Part shown: piece after piece, positions 62,766 to 64,000 of the stretch
How the letters are laid out: the number at the start of each line of letters is the position of its first letter
Numbering within the stretch: position 1 is the first letter of the stretch
NCBI RefSeq assembly: GCF_002250055.1
Contig: NZ_CP018866.1
Location: 2,100,501 to 2,164,500 of the forward strand
Source: Sutcliffiella cohnii
Lineage (GTDB): Bacteria; Bacillota; Bacilli; Bacillales; Bacillaceae_I
Reading direction: 5' to 3'
Length of the DNA: 64,000 nucleotides
Notes under the pieces: generated by a model
Told to the model about the DNA's origin: nothing
Database searches by the model: none
Seen by the model: the letters and a program-made list of their open reading frames with translations, nothing else
Translations under genes and position numbers: made by a program

Positions 62766-64000
62766 ATGCGCTTTTTAAAAATCGAATCCATTCGGCAAAA
62801 AATAAAGCAAAACACAAAAGGAATACAAAAAAATCGATCAAATCATTCACATCCGTTCTCATCGGATATTCATAAAAATGAGGAAAGACTAAAGCAACAG
62901 TTAAACTCAAGTGAGGATATCATTTTTCATGATTTCATCATTCCGTTACATGACGGCCACTCATTGAAAGCACTGTTAGTTTTAGTTGATGGGTTAATTA
63001 ATGAAGATGCCATTCGCAATAATGTATTAGAGCAACTGACCGAGGAATCACTCGAAAGTCCTCAGGGAGAAGAATTAAAAAAAGTAAAAGAGAGGATTGC
63101 TATTTTTAATATAAAAAATGAAGATAATCTAGAAAAAGCTGTATTCCAACTACTGAAGGGCAATACGTTACTATTGCTGGATGGATATAGTGAAGGATTG
63201 GTGCTAAACGCACCAGGGTACGAGGTTCGTGCAATCGCCGAACCCCAATCAGATCGGGCTGTGAGAGGGGCACATGAGGGATTTATTGAATTATCACCTA
63301 CAAATATTGCATTATTACGGCGAAGAATTCCACATCCTTCTTTACAGTTTGAAACCATAAAAATTGGTGAATTTAGTCAAACAGATATAACGCTGGGATA
63401 TATAAAGGGCATTGTGGATCCTAAATTGATCGAACGGCTCAAACAAAGATTAGATCAAATTAAAGTGGATGAAATCAATAATTCAGGGGAAATTGAACAA
63501 TTCATTGAAGACCATCCCTTTTCAATCTTTCCTACTATTGGAAATACAGAGCGTCCTGATGTAGCCTCAGCCTTATTAATGGAAGGAAGAATTATGATCA
63601 TAGTTAACGGAGATCCGGTAAGTTTGTATATTCCATCTCTATTTCTTGAAAATATGAAAAGCATAGAAGATTACAGTTCTCGTCCTTATTATAGTTCCTT
63701 CATTCGCCTGATGCGCTTTTTTTCATTTATAATCAGTATTTCTTTACCAGCCCTTTATATTGCAGCCATTAATTTTCACAAGGTAATGATTCCATCTGAA
63801 ATGATTGTTCCGATCATCCAAGCAAGAGAGACAGTTCCATTTCCTCTTACAATGGAAGTTTTCATGATGATTTTAATGTTTGAAGTTGTCCGTGAGGCTG
63901 GTGTTAGACTTCCTCAACAAATTGGCATTGCTTTAAGTATTGTGGGTGCTTTAATTCTTGGACAAGTCTCTGTCTCAGCCGGACTGGTTGGTGCACCGAC
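62766..64000 (+). CDS. GerA-family spore germination protein, 3'-incomplete
   Basis: An open frame from ATG 62766 runs off the right edge after 411 codons. The cytoplasmic N-terminal domain (DIIFHDFIIPLHDGHSLKAL, LVDGLINEDAI, LLDGYSEGLVL) and PRTNIALLRRRI-like segment SPTNIALLRRRIPHPS identify a GerAA-type A subunit of a germinant receptor. SLYIPSLFLENMKSIEDYSS and RPYYSSFIRLMRF precede the first membrane segments (IISISLPALYIAAINF). It acts in the spore inner membrane, with B and C subunits expected beyond the window. Confidence 0.9.
   Translation, partial: MRFLKIESIRQKIKQNTKGIQKNRSNHSHPFSSDIHKNEERLKQQLNSSEDIIFHDFIIPLHDGHSLKALLVLVDGLINEDAIRNNVLEQLTEESLESPQGEELKKVKERIAIFNIKNEDNLEKAVFQLLKGNTLLLLDGYSEGLVLNAPGYEVRAIAEPQSDRAVRGAHEGFIELSPTNIALLRRRIPHPSLQFETIKIGEFSQTDITLGYIKGIVDPKLIERLKQRLDQIKVDEINNSGEIEQFIEDHPFSIFPTIGNTERPDVASALLMEGRIMIIVNGDPVSLYIPSLFLENMKSIEDYSSRPYYSSFIRLMRFFSFIISISLPALYIAAINFHKVMIPSEMIVPIIQARETVPFPLTMEVFMMILMFEVVREAGVRLPQQIGIALSIVGALILGQVSVSAGLVGAP

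Noticed and set aside
1-64000. CRISPR arrays, tRNA or rRNA genes, T-box or metabolite riboswitches
   Set aside because: No regularly spaced repeats, no tRNA-like or rRNA-like sequence and no recognised riboswitch core were seen by eye; only the GlcT RAT leader is a clear RNA switch.

Overview
The window is low-GC DNA from a spore-forming Bacillaceae (Firmicutes). Supporting signs are strong AGGAGG-type ribosome sites, TTG/GTG starts, Rho-independent terminators after most units, an SspL-like spore protein, a GerA-family germination protein at the right edge, a GlcT/RAT/PtsG glucose system, a YwaC-type alarmone synthetase and an MhqR-type operator. No rRNA, tRNA or CRISPR array was seen.

Bases 1-38,000 look like chromosomal backbone. 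The conserved order ypbS ... ypcP ... ypdQ, ypeP, ypeQ, ypzA, cspD is recognisable, but it is interrupted by catabolic and transport blocks. These are: a TetR-controlled ABC-2 exporter with two identical-geometry operators (2.8-6.1 kb); a carbohydrate-type cluster (6.3-15 kb) with a secreted PIG-L/NEW3/ThuA-like protein, a ROK repressor, an ArgH-like lyase and a CUT1 ABC importer without its own ATPase, tied together by a duplicated 24-bp operator; a SWIM/SNF2 helicase; a multi-pass transporter; an amidase; an SDR; glcT-ptsG; an ECF-sigma-like/anti-sigma fusion; and an MhqR-boxed glyoxalase-fold dioxygenase.

Bases 38,000-64,000 are accessory. A topoisomerase III gene is cut off just after its catalytic tyrosine and is followed by a cluster of ATGTCCA repeats, a complete second topB and a tyrosine recombinase. 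Next comes a Tn3-family unit of about 16.6 kb, defined by matching terminal inverted repeats at 42,777 and 59,394. It carries a full-length Tn3 transposase and, as cargo, a sulfane-sulfur (persulfide) module: a CstR-type repressor with Cys31/Cys60, at least three CstR-like operators, two DsrE-like proteins, rhodaneses, TusA and TusA-rhodanese, a glutaredoxin-like protein and a rhodanese-persulfide dioxygenase fusion. A SulP permease with a beta-carbonic anhydrase, a polysaccharide deacetylase and a CstA-family transporter follow.

The cargo is partly decayed: frameshifted rhodaneses, a methyltransferase remnant, IS1182-like tails and a deacetylase whose natural start codon reads ATA. Right of the transposon are a multiply frameshifted SDR pseudogene, a CBS-domain gene, a DUF1657 gene also with ATA at its natural start position, a fragment of a second CBS gene, a small Cys-pair ORF and the 5' part of a gerA-family gene. 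The likely theme of the right half is a mobile persulfide/sulfide tolerance island.
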